A DNA stretch of 64,000 nucleotides from Paranoxybacillus sp035645275 (GCA_035645275.1 DASQMX010000026.1:372001-436000); one strand, 5' to 3'. Positions 43,011 through 52,677 are shown, counted from the stretch's first letter. The notes: a model not told the origin generated them from the sequence alone. Numbers and translations: made by a program.

Positions 43011-43114
43011 GGGGCTGACCCATAAGCGTCTGACCTCACGTGCATTTCACAATATATAGGAATATCCTATATATTGTGTTGTGGGGTCTGACACTTTGTT
43101 TTTGGGTCAGCCTC
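43011..43114. repeat. Nested palindromic element, long form (copy 8)
   Basis: The most symmetric copy. Outer arms GGGGCTGACCC / GGGTCAGCCTC; GTCTGACCTCACG / GGGGTCTGACAC; inner CACAATATATAGGA / TCCTATATATTGTG. It lies between resC (stop 11 bases away) and resD and could separate them transcriptionally. Confidence 0.9.
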
Positions 43115-43124
43115 TTCCGTTACT

Positions 43125-44303
43125 TTATGTTCCTGCATATGAGTGTAATCCAGCAATGACAAGGTTCACAGCGACTAGGTTGAACATGATAATCGCAAAG
43201 CCGATGACCGCAAGCCAAGCCGATTTTTCACCGTGCCATCCTTTGGATAAACGAAGATGCAAAAAGGCAGCATAAAAGAGCCATGTGATTAATGCCCATA
43301 CTTCTTTCGGGTCCCAGCCCCAAAAACGAGTCCAGGCAATTTGCGCCCAAATCATCGCAAAAATAAGCGCTCCAAGAGTGAAGACAGGAAAGCCGATCGC
43401 CACCGCACGATAGCTGATTTCATCGGTTAAATCTAAGTTAACATTTTTGACTAAAGGCTGCAAACTAGCAGCAATCCGCTTGCGCAAAACAAGGCGCAGC
43501 AGCCAATATAAAACAAATCCTCCCATCAACGACCAAATGACGGTATTAAACTTTTTCGCATTGATAATTGCCGGCATTTCAACGATTGGTTCAAAGCGAT
43601 CAGCCGTTTGTAACTCTCCTTTATGAGGTCCGACCAATGCCGGCATCTGATATATAACTTCCGCCTCTTTATCGTTTTTATCAATCCATGTAAATTTCGC
43701 TTCATAATTAGCCGCTTTAAAGGATGTCGACACAAGCACAAAACCAAGCGTGCTAATTAAGCAGAAAAGAATAAATTCGAGCCAGAATGTACGCTTGCTT
43801 GGCTTTGATTGGTCAACAACGCGGATTAAATAAATGAGCCCTGCGACGAAGCTGATGGCGAGAATCGCTTCTCCAGCCGCCGCTGTCGTTACGTGAATAT
43901 GCAGCCAGTCGCTCTGCAATGCCGGAATGAGCGGAGAAATTTCCCGCGGAAACATGCTTGCATAGGCAATAATTAAAATTGCAACCGGCAAGGCAAATAA
44001 ACCTAATATGCTTATTTTATAAATAAAATAAATGACGATGAAAGCGCCAACGAGCATCATACCGAAAAATGTCGTAAATTCAAACAAGTTGCTGACAGGA
44101 GCATGTCCTGCAGCGATCCATCTTGTAATGAAATATCCTAACTGGGCCATAAAACCGATGATCGTAATCGCGATTCCAATCGTTGCCGAGCGGTTAGTGC
44201 TACCCTTCGCTTTTTTATCACGAATCGCGCCACCAAAGAAAACCGTACCGATTAAATATAATATAAATGCTATATAAAGCAATGTACTACTTAGCTGCGC
44301 CAA
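43125..44303 (-). CDS. resC: Cytochrome c synthesis protein ResC (CcsA)
   Basis: 392 residues (B. subtilis 391), about eight to nine membrane segments. The tryptophan-rich haem-handling motif WGWDPKEVWALITW near 325-338 is conserved. With ResB it forms the system II haem lyase. TTG at 44303 is preferred: GGAGGAGACGACA precedes it and the product starts AQLSSTLLYIAF. The open frame to 44351 is within resB. Overlaps resB by 17 bases. Confidence 0.93.
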   Translation of the reverse strand: MAQLSSTLLYIAFILYLIGTVFFGGAIRDKKAKGSTNRSATIGIAITIIGFMAQLGYFITRWIAAGHAPVSNLFEFTTFFGMMLVGAFIVIYFIYKISILGLFALPVAILIIAYASMFPREISPLIPALQSDWLHIHVTTAAAGEAILAISFVAGLIYLIRVVDQSKPSKRTFWLEFILFCLISTLGFVLVSTSFKAANYEAKFTWIDKNDKEAEVIYQMPALVGPHKGELQTADRFEPIVEMPAIINAKKFNTVIWSLMGGFVLYWLLRLVLRKRIAASLQPLVKNVNLDLTDEISYRAVAIGFPVFTLGALIFAMIWAQIAWTRFWGWDPKEVWALITWLFYAAFLHLRLSKGWHGEKSAWLAVIGFAIIMFNLVAVNLVIAGLHSYAGT

Positions 44304-45948
44304 TGTCGTCTCCTCCTCGCGCTCCTTTTTTCTCTTCTTCCATCTGGTCAATCGGCATTACAAGTTCTGTGCCGTCAATGATTTGCTTGATTTCATTTTT
44401 TAAGCCATACCAGTTTTTGTTCGTATGTGCCGCAAATAGTACTTCACCGTTGACATGCTTTAACCAAATACGGCGGTGATTCCAATACATCCCTTGAATA
44501 AGTCCAATCATAAAAATCATTCCGCCTACTCCAAGGATCCAAAGCGTAAAGTCGCGGCGCACGGTCAATCCAGAAACATTTTTCGTCTCAAGGCCGGCAA
44601 ACGCCATTTTATATTTATTGTCACCTAAAGGCTCAATCGTTTGGCGAATGGCTACAAAGCTTACTTCTCCTTCCAGCTTGTCAGGAGTAATCATTTTAAA
44701 GACAAATGCCGGATTGTTAGGAATCTTTGATTTTGTCGCTGGATTGCCATTCTCATCAAAATAAAAATCCGGGAAATAGCTTAAAAGTTCGACGCGATAC
44801 CCGTTTCCTAAATCATAAGTAGATTGCGGATTGCGCAAATCCACTGTTACAAGGCCGAATTGTTCATTTGTTTTTTTATCAACGAAGTGAAACGACATTT
44901 TATTTGGTTCATTCATTTTAAAATCGACCTGATACAATGCGTAATGGTCATATTTAAGCGGTTCATTGACGCGAATCTTATATTCTTTTATTTTCTTTAA
45001 TTTTGGTTCTTCCCCTGGCACGATGGGACCAACGCGCTCGTAAAGCACAACATCGGACTGATAGTTTTTCGCTACCATGCCGCTGCCGACGCGGTCAATC
45101 GCTTCTTGAAATACCTCTTTTTCTTTGTCTTTTTCGTAGACTTCAAACGTAAATTTCTCATTTTTTAAAAAGTATTTTCCGTTTGTTCCCGGAATTTCTT
45201 TTGTCTCGCCCTCGCGAATCCATAATACTTCATCGACATACATCCCCGGTACGAAGCGAAGCATCGCACCAATTAAAAAGATGATTAAGCCGATATGGTT
45301 GACATACGGTCCCCAGCGCGAGAAGCGTCCCTTTTCCGCTAAAATATTACCGTTCTCTTCACGGATATGATAGCGGCGTTTTGCGAGCTTTTCCTTTACC
45401 TCATCAAAAAGCTTGTCATAGTTGTCCACTTTGGAAACGCTGAACAGGCGTTGGCGGCGCAAAAACGTCTCATGGCGCACAACACCTTGATTTTTTAAAG
45501 CGCGATAAAGCGGAACGACACGATCAAGACTGCAAATGACAAGCGACACGCCAATCGATGCAATCAACAGCATGTACCACCATGAGCCGTACAAATTATG
45601 AAATCCGAGCTGATAATAAAGTTTTCCTGTCAAACCGTACTGCTCTTCATAATATTCCGCCGGCGTAACGTTTGGCGGAATGTACATTTCCTGTGGATAA
45701 ATCGTGCCAATCGCAGACGCTAATAATGTAATGACAATGAGCCATACTCCAACCTTGACAGACGAAAAGAAATTCCAAATTTTATCAACAACTGTTTTAT
45801 TGTATGTTTGCGAGCGGCGTGCGCTCCCTTCATAGCGCATATCTAACAGCTTTTTTGTCGAATCCTCCACAATCGGCTTTCCGCATGATTCGCAAAAAAC
45901 GGTTCCGTGCGGATTCACATGACCACATTCACATTTTACTTGTTCCAT
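44287..45948 (-). CDS. resB: Cytochrome c biogenesis protein ResB
   Basis: 553 residues. An N-terminal zinc ribbon (CECGHVNPHGTVFCESCG) precedes membrane segments (about 70-90, 120-140, 205-225 and 490-510) and a large external domain. Partner of ResC in haem delivery to apocytochrome c. Follows resA by 12 bases. Confidence 0.93.
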   Translation of the reverse strand: MEQVKCECGHVNPHGTVFCESCGKPIVEDSTKKLLDMRYEGSARRSQTYNKTVVDKIWNFFSSVKVGVWLIVITLLASAIGTIYPQEMYIPPNVTPAEYYEEQYGLTGKLYYQLGFHNLYGSWWYMLLIASIGVSLVICSLDRVVPLYRALKNQGVVRHETFLRRQRLFSVSKVDNYDKLFDEVKEKLAKRRYHIREENGNILAEKGRFSRWGPYVNHIGLIIFLIGAMLRFVPGMYVDEVLWIREGETKEIPGTNGKYFLKNEKFTFEVYEKDKEKEVFQEAIDRVGSGMVAKNYQSDVVLYERVGPIVPGEEPKLKKIKEYKIRVNEPLKYDHYALYQVDFKMNEPNKMSFHFVDKKTNEQFGLVTVDLRNPQSTYDLGNGYRVELLSYFPDFYFDENGNPATKSKIPNNPAFVFKMITPDKLEGEVSFVAIRQTIEPLGDNKYKMAFAGLETKNVSGLTVRRDFTLWILGVGGMIFMIGLIQGMYWNHRRIWLKHVNGEVLFAAHTNKNWYGLKNEIKQIIDGTELVMPIDQMEEEKKGARGGDDIGAAK

Positions 45949-45960
45949 GTTAAAAACTCC

Positions 45961-46482
45961 CTATGGTTTAATGCTTTCCATATATTGTTGAACCATGCTT
46001 TCCGTCATTGTTCCTGTTATGATTTTGACGACTTTTCCATCCTTATCAATTAAAAATGTTGTCGGTAGCGGATCAATGTCATAAGCATTCATGACTTGGT
46101 CCTGCTGGTCAATGACAATCGGGAATTTTAAACCGAAGCGTTCAGCAAATTTTTTTACGCTCAGCTCAGGTTCGCCAACATTGACCGCAATGACTTCTAC
46201 TCCTTGGTTTTTATACACTTCATATTGCCTGTTGATATAAGGCATTTCTTTTTCACACGGCTTACACCATGTTCCCCAGAAGTTGAGAAACACACCTTTA
46301 CCGCGATAGTCCGATAAACGGTGTTTTTTACCGTTTAAATCCGTTAAGACAAAATCAGGTGCTTCTGAACCAACGGTTACCCTTGTTTTTTCTGTAAAAA
46401 AGTTTGCATAAATCGTATAACCAACCGCCCCTAACAGCAGTATTAAAATAACCGTTCGCAGCAAAAGACGTTGTTTTTTCAT
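45961..46482 (-). CDS. resA: Thiol-disulfide oxidoreductase ResA
   Basis: 173 residues. N-terminal membrane anchor (about 7-25) and an external thioredoxin-like domain with active site WCKPCEKEMP near residue 74; the cis-proline is in PLPTTFLID. It reduces apocytochrome c cysteines before haem attachment. The active-site pair is CKPC where B. subtilis, as I recall, has CEPC. First gene of resABC. Confidence 0.94.
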   Translation of the reverse strand: MKKQRLLLRTVILILLLGAVGYTIYANFFTEKTRVTVGSEAPDFVLTDLNGKKHRLSDYRGKGVFLNFWGTWCKPCEKEMPYINRQYEVYKNQGVEVIAVNVGEPELSVKKFAERFGLKFPIVIDQQDQVMNAYDIDPLPTTFLIDKDGKVVKIITGTMTESMVQQYMESIKP

Positions 46483-46593
46483 GAGTCTACTCTCCCAAAA
46501 TCAATAGATTAAAATATCCCATTGTCGATTATACCAATACTCACTGTTTCAATAATAAAAATTATTTGAAGGTTGTGTGACAAAATTGAGGGA

Positions 46594-47328
46594 TTAATGA
46601 TGGTTTCCCCCTGATAGCGCGAGTGCACGCAACTGTTTTACCTCATGAGGAGACAGCTCGCGATATTCTCCTGGGTTTAATCCTTTTAAGTCAAGAAATG
46701 CGTAACGCTCGCGTTTCAATTTCATCACGCGGTGTCCAATCGCTTCAAACATGCGGCGCACTTGACGATTGCGTCCTTCATGAATGTGAATTTCAATAAT
46801 GGCTGTTTGTTTCCGTTTATCGAATGAAAGCATTTTCACTTTTGCTGGCGCCGTCATGCCATCTTCAAGAAGAATCCCTTTTTCAAGCTGCTTTAATTGC
46901 TCACGTGTTGGTATTCCTTTTACTTTTGCAATATACACTTTCTCAATTTCATAGCGTGGATGCATTAACAGGTTGGCAAACTCGCCATCGTTTGTTAACA
47001 GCAACAATCCCGATGTATCGTAGTCTAAGCGGCCAATTGGATAAATCCGCTTGTCCACTTCTTTAAAAAAGTCAGTGACTACTTTTCTTCCTTTATCATC
47101 TTTCACACTTGAGATAACACCGCGCGGTTTATATAAAAGATAGTAGACTGGTTCTTCTCTTTCAATCGGAACGCCGTTCACTTCAATTTTATCTTTAGGG
47201 CCTACTTTCACACCAAGTTCTGTTACGACTTCTCCATTCACTTTTACTTTGCCTTGCAAAATGAGTTCTTCTGCTTTTCGCCGCGATGCAATTCCTGCAT
47301 GTGCGATCACTTTTTGTAATCGTTCCAT
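46594..47328 (-). CDS. rluB: 23S rRNA pseudouridine synthase RluB
   Basis: 244 residues. An S4 RNA-binding domain (about 2-60, RLQKVIAHAGIASRRKAEE) and a catalytic domain with the aspartate in GRLDYDTSGLLLLTNDGE near 100. It modifies 23S rRNA. The start at 47328 follows GAGGTGAATAGG; a longer frame to 47436 lacks a family-like sequence. Lies between spmB and resA as in B. subtilis. Confidence 0.93.
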   Translation of the reverse strand: MERLQKVIAHAGIASRRKAEELILQGKVKVNGEVVTELGVKVGPKDKIEVNGVPIEREEPVYYLLYKPRGVISSVKDDKGRKVVTDFFKEVDKRIYPIGRLDYDTSGLLLLTNDGEFANLLMHPRYEIEKVYIAKVKGIPTREQLKQLEKGILLEDGMTAPAKVKMLSFDKRKQTAIIEIHIHEGRNRQVRRMFEAIGHRVMKLKRERYAFLDLKGLNPGEYRELSPHEVKQLRALALSGGNHH

Positions 47329-47424
47329 CCTATTCACCTCTTCAATCATCTTACTGTTTCCGTTCTCAATATACAAGCATTCTACCCCATCTATTTTTAC
47401 CATAATCGCTATTGTTTTAGCAAA

Positions 47425-47460
47425 ATAAAAAAGCAACCTAATGACTAGGTTACTTTTTAT
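47425..47460 (-). terminator. Terminator after spmB
   Basis: Minus-strand AAAAAGTAACCTAG / TAGGTTGCTTTTTT, with the left arm overlapping the spmB stop region. Ends dacB-spmA-spmB. Confidence 0.85.
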
Positions 47461-47990
47461 CTTCCAAATACTAATAATACAACAAGAAAAGAAAGAATAA
47501 AACTAAGGATATCCGCCAAGATTCCGACTTTTAGTGCATCCCCCATTTTTTTAATACCGACAGCGCCAAAATAAACCGTTAACACATACAACGTTGTTTC
47601 CGTGCTACCTTGAATCGTCGAGGCAAGTCTGCCAATGAACGAATCCGGTCCATATGTGGCAATTAAATCCGTTGTCATTCCTAATGCCGCATTACCGGAA
47701 ATCGTTCTGATCATCGCAAGCGGAACAACTTCAGCGGGAATTCCAATAAGATGAATGACAGGTTCAAGAAAGCTCATAAAATATTCAAGCGCCCCGGAAG
47801 CACGGAAAATCGAGATCGATACGAGCATGCCTACTAAATACGGAATAACAGAAAAAGCGATTTCAATCCCTTCCTTACCGCCATCAACAAACGCTTCATA
47901 TGTCGGTACTTTTTTGAATGTACCGTAGAGAAGAATAAACCCGATTGTCACCGGGATTAACCATATTGAAATAAGCTGGACAAAATTCAC
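47457..47990 (-). CDS. spmB: Spore maturation protein SpmB
   Basis: 177 residues, about four to five membrane segments, nucleoside-recognition (gate) domain. Conserved region SGNAALGMTTDLIATYGPDS near 93-112 and QGSTETTLYVL near 125. With SpmA it aids spore core dehydration and heat resistance. Three bases after spmA. Confidence 0.94.
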   Translation of the reverse strand: MNFVQLISIWLIPVTIGFILLYGTFKKVPTYEAFVDGGKEGIEIAFSVIPYLVGMLVSISIFRASGALEYFMSFLEPVIHLIGIPAEVVPLAMIRTISGNAALGMTTDLIATYGPDSFIGRLASTIQGSTETTLYVLTVYFGAVGIKKMGDALKVGILADILSFILSFLVVLLVFGR

Positions 47991-47992
47991 AG

Positions 47993-48586
47993 TTACCTCC
48001 TCCCTCTATGGCTTCGTTTCCAATAATAGTAACGGTCAATAAAAACAGCACCAATTGTTCCTAAAGCAGATGCGACTAATGTTGTGCCGATGATTTCTCC
48101 CGGTACGGCAGAACCATACGTCATTCGAATGGAAATCACCGTTGCCGGAATAAGAGTAATGCTTGAGGTGTTAATCGCTAAAAATGTCACCATCGAACGG
48201 CTCGCAATGTCTTTATTGCCATTCAATTTTTTAAGCTCTTCCATCGCCTTAATCCCCATCGGTGTTGCCGCGTTTCCGAGGCCAAACATGTTCGCAATCA
48301 TATTGGAAACGATATACCCCATCGCTGGATGGTTAGGCGGCACTTCCGGAAATAAACGCTTTACAATCGGTTTGGCGAGTGTCCCTAATGCTTTTAACAG
48401 TCCGGCTTCTTCGGCAATCTTCATTAGCCCTAACCAAAACACTAAAATACTTATCATTCCAATGCTAATTGTAACTGCCTCTTTTGCCCCCTTAAAAATC
48501 GCCGCATTGACTTCGTCCATCGTGCCGTTCACTGCGGCAAATACAATCCCAATCATCGCCATCATCACCCAAATGATATTAACCAT
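47993..48586 (-). CDS. spmA: Spore maturation protein SpmA
   Basis: 197 residues, gate-domain membrane protein. The start VNIIWVMMAMIGIVFAAVNG and the motif MIANMFGLGNAATPMGIKA near 100 match SpmA. ATG at 48586 fits the family N-terminus; a GTG at 48598 is upstream. It overlaps the dacB stop by eight bases. Confidence 0.94.
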   Translation of the reverse strand: MVNIIWVMMAMIGIVFAAVNGTMDEVNAAIFKGAKEAVTISIGMISILVFWLGLMKIAEEAGLLKALGTLAKPIVKRLFPEVPPNHPAMGYIVSNMIANMFGLGNAATPMGIKAMEELKKLNGNKDIASRSMVTFLAINTSSITLIPATVISIRMTYGSAVPGEIIGTTLVASALGTIGAVFIDRYYYWKRSHRGRR

Positions 48587-49721
48587 GCTCGCCCACACCT
48601 AAAAAACTAAATATATTCCATATCGATTTTTTCGTTCTTTCTAAGTGTCTGCTCTCATACAACAGCGGCATTTCGTCAACAACCTCATCATCCAAGTACA
48701 GCATGGCTTTGCCAACTATACGCGGCACGTTGTCTTCGTTTTCCCATTCTTTCCGTTTCGGTTTCAGCAGTTTGATTTCAACGCGCAAGTTCTCCATTTC
48801 ATCTTTCGTCACAGGATATAGAAAGTCGCGATTCGCTATGACCTTATTGCGATAAAAGCGGTCTTTAATATTTTTTACAATTCGGTCATCCTCTACCTTT
48901 GCCAACACGTAATTGTCAAAGCCGTACTCGTACATGATGATATGGTCATTCCAATCGTCAGGTGCATTTAATGTCACGGCAACCAAATCTAATCCTTCCT
49001 TAGAGGCCGTTGTGACCAGGGTCCGTTTCGCTCGCTTTGTATATCCGGTTTTTCCGCCTGTGCAATAGTCATAAAGATTGGTCAACAATTTATTTTTGTT
49101 GCGCCATACCCTGTCCCATTTTTCATCAGGATTGGGCGCGCGATAAACTTTTGTTTCGGAAATTTTGCGAAACTCCTCGTTTTGCATCGCATAACGCATT
49201 AACAGCGCCATATCGTAAGCGGTCGAATAATGGTTTTCTGCATCGTCCAAACCGTGCGGATTGGCAAACTCCGTATTCGTCATGCCAATTTCCGCTGCTT
49301 TTTGATTCATTAAAAACACAAATCCTTCAACGCTGCCCGCGACATGCTCGGCAATCGCAATGGCGGCATCATTTCCGGAGCGGAGCATAAGACCGTACAC
49401 TAAATGTTTCAGCTTAATCTTTTCATTCGGCTTTAAATAAATGGACGATCCTTCCGCGCGAACAGCCCGGTTGCTGACGGTGACGGTCTCCTCCATTTTT
49501 CCCGATTCAATCGCTAAAATCGCCGTCATAATTTTTGTAATGCTGGCGATTCGTCGTTTCGTATAAGCATCTTTTTCAAACAATACTCTTCCTGATGTCT
49601 GTTCTATTAAAATAGCACTTTGAGCGCTTACCGAACGTGCGAACACTGTTTGTTCCGGAATACATGAAAAAAGCAGCATGAGTACAATCATAACAAAAAA
49701 AGAGCGTTTCCCTAGTAACAT
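48579..49721 (-). CDS. dacB: D-alanyl-D-alanine carboxypeptidase DacB (PBP5*)
   Basis: 380 residues. Signal peptide (about 1-29), serine protease-like penicillin-binding motifs SITK near 61, SGN near 115 and KTG near 224, then a C-terminal beta domain and amphipathic tail. It trims peptide side chains in the spore cortex. Heads dacB-spmAB. Start after a site near CTAGGG-like sequence is family-consistent. Confidence 0.94.
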   Translation of the reverse strand: MLLGKRSFFVMIVLMLLFSCIPEQTVFARSVSAQSAILIEQTSGRVLFEKDAYTKRRIASITKIMTAILAIESGKMEETVTVSNRAVRAEGSSIYLKPNEKIKLKHLVYGLMLRSGNDAAIAIAEHVAGSVEGFVFLMNQKAAEIGMTNTEFANPHGLDDAENHYSTAYDMALLMRYAMQNEEFRKISETKVYRAPNPDEKWDRVWRNKNKLLTNLYDYCTGGKTGYTKRAKRTLVTTASKEGLDLVAVTLNAPDDWNDHIIMYEYGFDNYVLAKVEDDRIVKNIKDRFYRNKVIANRDFLYPVTKDEMENLRVEIKLLKPKRKEWENEDNVPRIVGKAMLYLDDEVVDEMPLLYESRHLERTKKSIWNIFSFLGVGEHG

Positions 49722-49895
49722 GTAATCCCATCCCTTTTGCCATTTTGTACAAGTTTATGCCTAAAAAAATTTGATATGAATAGAAATGTACAAGTTATAG
49801 AGAAATGCAGAATTCTAAACGCCTTTTAGGATGTTCAAAATTCATGTTCTTTTGCACTAAATTATGTAGATACTAGTTTAAGACAATGCATAAAA

Positions 49896-49927
49896 GAGGC
49901 TCGCTCTCATCCTTTTGAGCTAGCCTC
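49896..49927 (-). terminator. Hairpin terminator after the superoxide dismutase gene
   Basis: GAGGCTCGCTC / GAGCTAGCCTC pair with mismatches around a short loop, followed on the minus strand by TTTTATGC. The GAGGCT/AGCCTC ends resemble the palindromic family without its inner sequence. The rest of 49722-49895 shows no gene. Confidence 0.6.
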
Positions 49928-49935
49928 GATGACAA

Positions 49936-50805
49936 TTAATACGGCTGCCAGCGCAGTTTGCTTGCTTCCTTAAACCGTTGCTCTACATACCGCCAATTCA
50001 CAATATTCCACCAATTGTTAATATAAGCGGCACGGTCGTTTTTATATTGCAAATAATACGCATGCTCCCAAACATCTAATACGAATAACGGAATCGTATC
50101 CCACTGCGTCATAAGCTGATGTTTTTCCGTCTGTAAGATTTCAAGACGGCGTGAACGTGGTGACCATACAAGCAATGCCCAGCCAACACCTTCCGCCTTG
50201 TCTGCCGCTTCTGTAAAATGCTTTTTAAACTGTTCAAAACTTCCGAAATCTCGATTGATTTGCTGGAGCAGTTCTCCGCTTGGTTTTCCCCCGCCATTTG
50301 GTGTCATATTGTTCCAAAAAATCGTATGCAAATAGTGTCCGGATCCATGAAACGCCGCTTCGCGTTCCCAATGCTTTAAAAGGCTATAATCATTTGTTTC
50401 CCGCGCTTTTTGCATCATTTTTTCCGCTTGATTCAGTCCGTCTACATAACTTTGATGGTGCTTCGTATGATGTAATTTCATGATTTCTTGAGAAATGTAC
50501 GGTTCTAATGCATCGTAAGCATATGGAAGCGGTGGGAGCTTGTGTCCTCCGATAGGAACGCGCTGAACCTGTTGTCTTACATCCGTTAGCTCATCTGCAG
50601 TCCTATACAGCTTATCGACTGTTTCCTGAAGGGAATAGATAAACGTTTCCGTCCACTCTCCATCGTTAGCCTGAATCACATCCGTTAATGCTTCTAACTC
50701 CTCATACAATGTTGTTTCCTTCTGCTCGCGAAACACTTCCTTCATCTGTTCGCTCCAAGCTAACACTTCTTCCACATACTGCTGAAAATGACGTTGTTGT
50801 TCCAT
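49936..50805 (-). CDS. sodF: Superoxide dismutase, SodF-like with N-terminal extension
   Basis: 289 residues: an 85-residue helical N-terminal extension, then an Fe/Mn superoxide dismutase domain. Metal ligands are visible in order: His in LHHTKHHQSYV near 118, His in GSGHYLHTIFW near 165, and Asp/His in LDVWEHAYYLQYKND near 255. It converts superoxide to peroxide. The extension is typical of B. subtilis SodF; its role is unclear. The start follows TGAGGAGGATG. Confidence 0.88.
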   Translation of the reverse strand: MEQQRHFQQYVEEVLAWSEQMKEVFREQKETTLYEELEALTDVIQANDGEWTETFIYSLQETVDKLYRTADELTDVRQQVQRVPIGGHKLPPLPYAYDALEPYISQEIMKLHHTKHHQSYVDGLNQAEKMMQKARETNDYSLLKHWEREAAFHGSGHYLHTIFWNNMTPNGGGKPSGELLQQINRDFGSFEQFKKHFTEAADKAEGVGWALLVWSPRSRRLEILQTEKHQLMTQWDTIPLFVLDVWEHAYYLQYKNDRAAYINNWWNIVNWRYVEQRFKEASKLRWQPY

Positions 50806-50920
50806 GAATGAACATCCTCCTCAATTTTTATCGTCATATCGTATGCGGATGAATGGAAAAAGTTTCATGATCATGATAGGGGTTCATTTTTCATAAATAT
50901 GGAAGAGAGGTGATTACTAA

Positions 50921-51730
50921 ATGGTGCAAACTTTTGAGCATGAAGCATTATTCGAGCTTCGCTTTTGGATGCAAATTCTCGGTGATCATGCGCGTTTCAT
51001 CCGCGATTCACTGTCAGTACAGGAGACTGTTGAAATTGAAAAAACAAAGAATTTTATCTTATTATTCGATGAACTTTTGCAAAAGGCGCGTCTTTCGTTA
51101 TCTAAAAACGATTTGTTGTTGCTGTTAAGACGGGCTAAAGAGGCTGGAGAACAACTCCGCACTTTTAAACTTCATTTGTTAAAACGACATCTTACGGCGA
51201 AAATTTCCTTGTCACTTCCTCCGACATTTATTAATCACATGGTTAATGAATTAGATGAATGGTTGCGAATCGCCAGCTACCTTGTAGAAGGAAAAAACGC
51301 TCCAGCTGTTCATCCGCTTCACCACGATTTACTATGGCTGCTAGATGCTGCAGGACATGCTGGAGCAATTAACGATGATCTTGACAGCACAGAAACAAAG
51401 TTAAAAGAAAAAAGCTACACGTTTGTTAAGGATTGGGAAGCTTTTTATTTAAAGGCGGTGGAAATGGCGGGTTACTTGCGAACAAACTTACATTCTTTTC
51501 CTGCGTTATCACGCTTTCACAAGGAAATTGAGCTAGAAATGCTTTTATTTAAAAAATTTCTTAAAGAGCTTGAGGAATTGCGGCTAACGAAGGAGGTTTT
51601 AGGGACATTTACGCCATTGATGGCAGACCATATGTCAAGAGAAGAATGCTACTACTTGCAGAAGCTTGCCGGGTCCACCCAACAGGTCAGCCGTCCTTCC
51701 TGCGACCCGACAAAACCGCGGACGGAATAA
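50921..51730 (+). CDS. DUF2935 ferritin-like helical protein
   Basis: 269 residues, almost entirely helical, with duplicated His/Glu-containing segments (EHEALFELRFWMQILGDHARF at 6-26; HKEIELEMLLFKKFL near 205; MADHMSREECYYL near 235) typical of DUF2935 proteins, which resemble two four-helix bundles. Probably metal-binding. Start after AGAGAGGTG. Monocistronic and divergent from sodF. Confidence 0.82.
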   Translation: MVQTFEHEALFELRFWMQILGDHARFIRDSLSVQETVEIEKTKNFILLFDELLQKARLSLSKNDLLLLLRRAKEAGEQLRTFKLHLLKRHLTAKISLSLPPTFINHMVNELDEWLRIASYLVEGKNAPAVHPLHHDLLWLLDAAGHAGAINDDLDSTETKLKEKSYTFVKDWEAFYLKAVEMAGYLRTNLHSFPALSRFHKEIELEMLLFKKFLKELEELRLTKEVLGTFTPLMADHMSREECYYLQKLAGSTQQVSRPSCDPTKPRTE

Positions 51731-51752
51731 CTCTTATAAAAAAACCAGCTTA

Positions 51753-52099
51753 TTACGATTCAATTAGTTGAATCTTTATTGCGAGCACACCCCAGCGCTG
51801 TTCTTGCTCTTGGCTGTATATTTCGTATGTACTATTTATCATTTCTTCCAATGTCCATCCATCACAATCAAAAAGCGAAAATGGGATGTCTTTATACATT
51901 TCTTCAAACGTAGGATAACGTCTTAATTCCAGTACCTTCACTTTGATTTTTTCATCCATTTCTGGAACCTTTGTAAATTCAATAACATCACCAACTCGAA
52001 TTTTTCTTCTTTTTTCATCGTTAAGCCTTACTTCGTATATTTTTTGGCCTTTCTGTATGGAATTAAAAGGTTTTTGGTAAGCCCCATACTATGTAACAT
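51753..52099 (-). pseudogene. ASCH-domain protein gene with a single-base frameshift
   Basis: A start with ribosome site AGGTGG at 52099 encodes MLHSMGL, then the frame breaks. One base over, an open frame continues KPFNSIQKGQKIYEVRLND (the ASCH GxKxxExR motif) through RVGDVIEFTKVPEMDEKI to the stop at 51753. Restoring one base near 52079-52081 gives a continuous protein of about 115 residues. ASCH domains bind RNA or modified nucleosides. This is either a recent inactivating deletion or a sequencing error. Confidence 0.75.
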
Positions 52100-52126
52100 A
52101 TAACCACCTATATCTGAATGATGAAA

Positions 52127-52172
52127 GAGGCTGTCTCATAAGGGTCTGACCCTTGACTTTTGAAACAGCCTC
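52127..52172. repeat. Palindromic element, short form (copy 9)
   Basis: GAGGCTGTCTCA / TGAAACAGCCTC with GGGTCTGACCC in the loop region. It equals copy 12 (60.2 kb) after removal of the inner module between GTCTGAC repeats, apart from a few substitutions. It follows the ypuI stop by 14 bases. Confidence 0.85.
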
Positions 52173-52185
52173 TTCTATCCTCTCT

Positions 52186-52677
52186 TTACTTTGACTGAAT
52201 CATTTTTGTTCGGTAATCTGTTTCATAAAACTCTAATTCTTCACGAAGCGTTTGAAAGCCGCTTTCAAGCGATGCAATCAAATTTTTTAGCGAAGGCGGA
52301 GGCGTTTGCCGGAATTTAATCGAGTTGCGTCCCGTGTAGGCCGAACGGCTATCTTCGTACCATCCCTCACCTTTTGGCGCAAAAAACTCCTCTACGCACG
52401 AATGATAAATACGATACAACGTTTTTTCCGCAGCCGCTTTACGGAACGGCTCGTCATGAAGGACAACGCGGCATGCTTCCAATCCTTCCTCACAATATAC
52501 AACAAGACGGCGTAAATCGGAAAGAAGCAATTCATAGTAGGCTTTATCGCCATCCGCTTGTTCATTTAACAGGCTTGTAATCGTTGTGTGATTCAAATAA
52601 TCGGAAATCGCCTCTACCGTTTTCTTTAAAAATACTTCTACTTGCTTCGTTTGATTTAATACGATTGTATTTCCCAT
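52186..52677 (-). CDS. ypuI: YpuI family protein (DUF3907)
   Basis: 163 residues, helical, no membrane segment. Motif-like GWYEDSRSAYTGRNSIKF near 105-122 is characteristic of the YpuI family. Function unknown. The start has GGGGGAT; position near scpB matches B. subtilis. Confidence 0.82.
   Translation of the reverse strand: MGNTIVLNQTKQVEVFLKKTVEAISDYLNHTTITSLLNEQADGDKAYYELLLSDLRRLVVYCEEGLEACRVVLHDEPFRKAAAEKTLYRIYHSCVEEFFAPKGEGWYEDSRSAYTGRNSIKFRQTPPPSLKNLIASLESGFQTLREELEFYETDYRTKMIQSK

Noticed and set aside
48084..48602. 172-codon open frame on the plus strand
   Set aside because: It is antisense to spmA, a clear conserved membrane protein; its composition mirrors the hydrophobic codons of spmA and it has no ribosome site.
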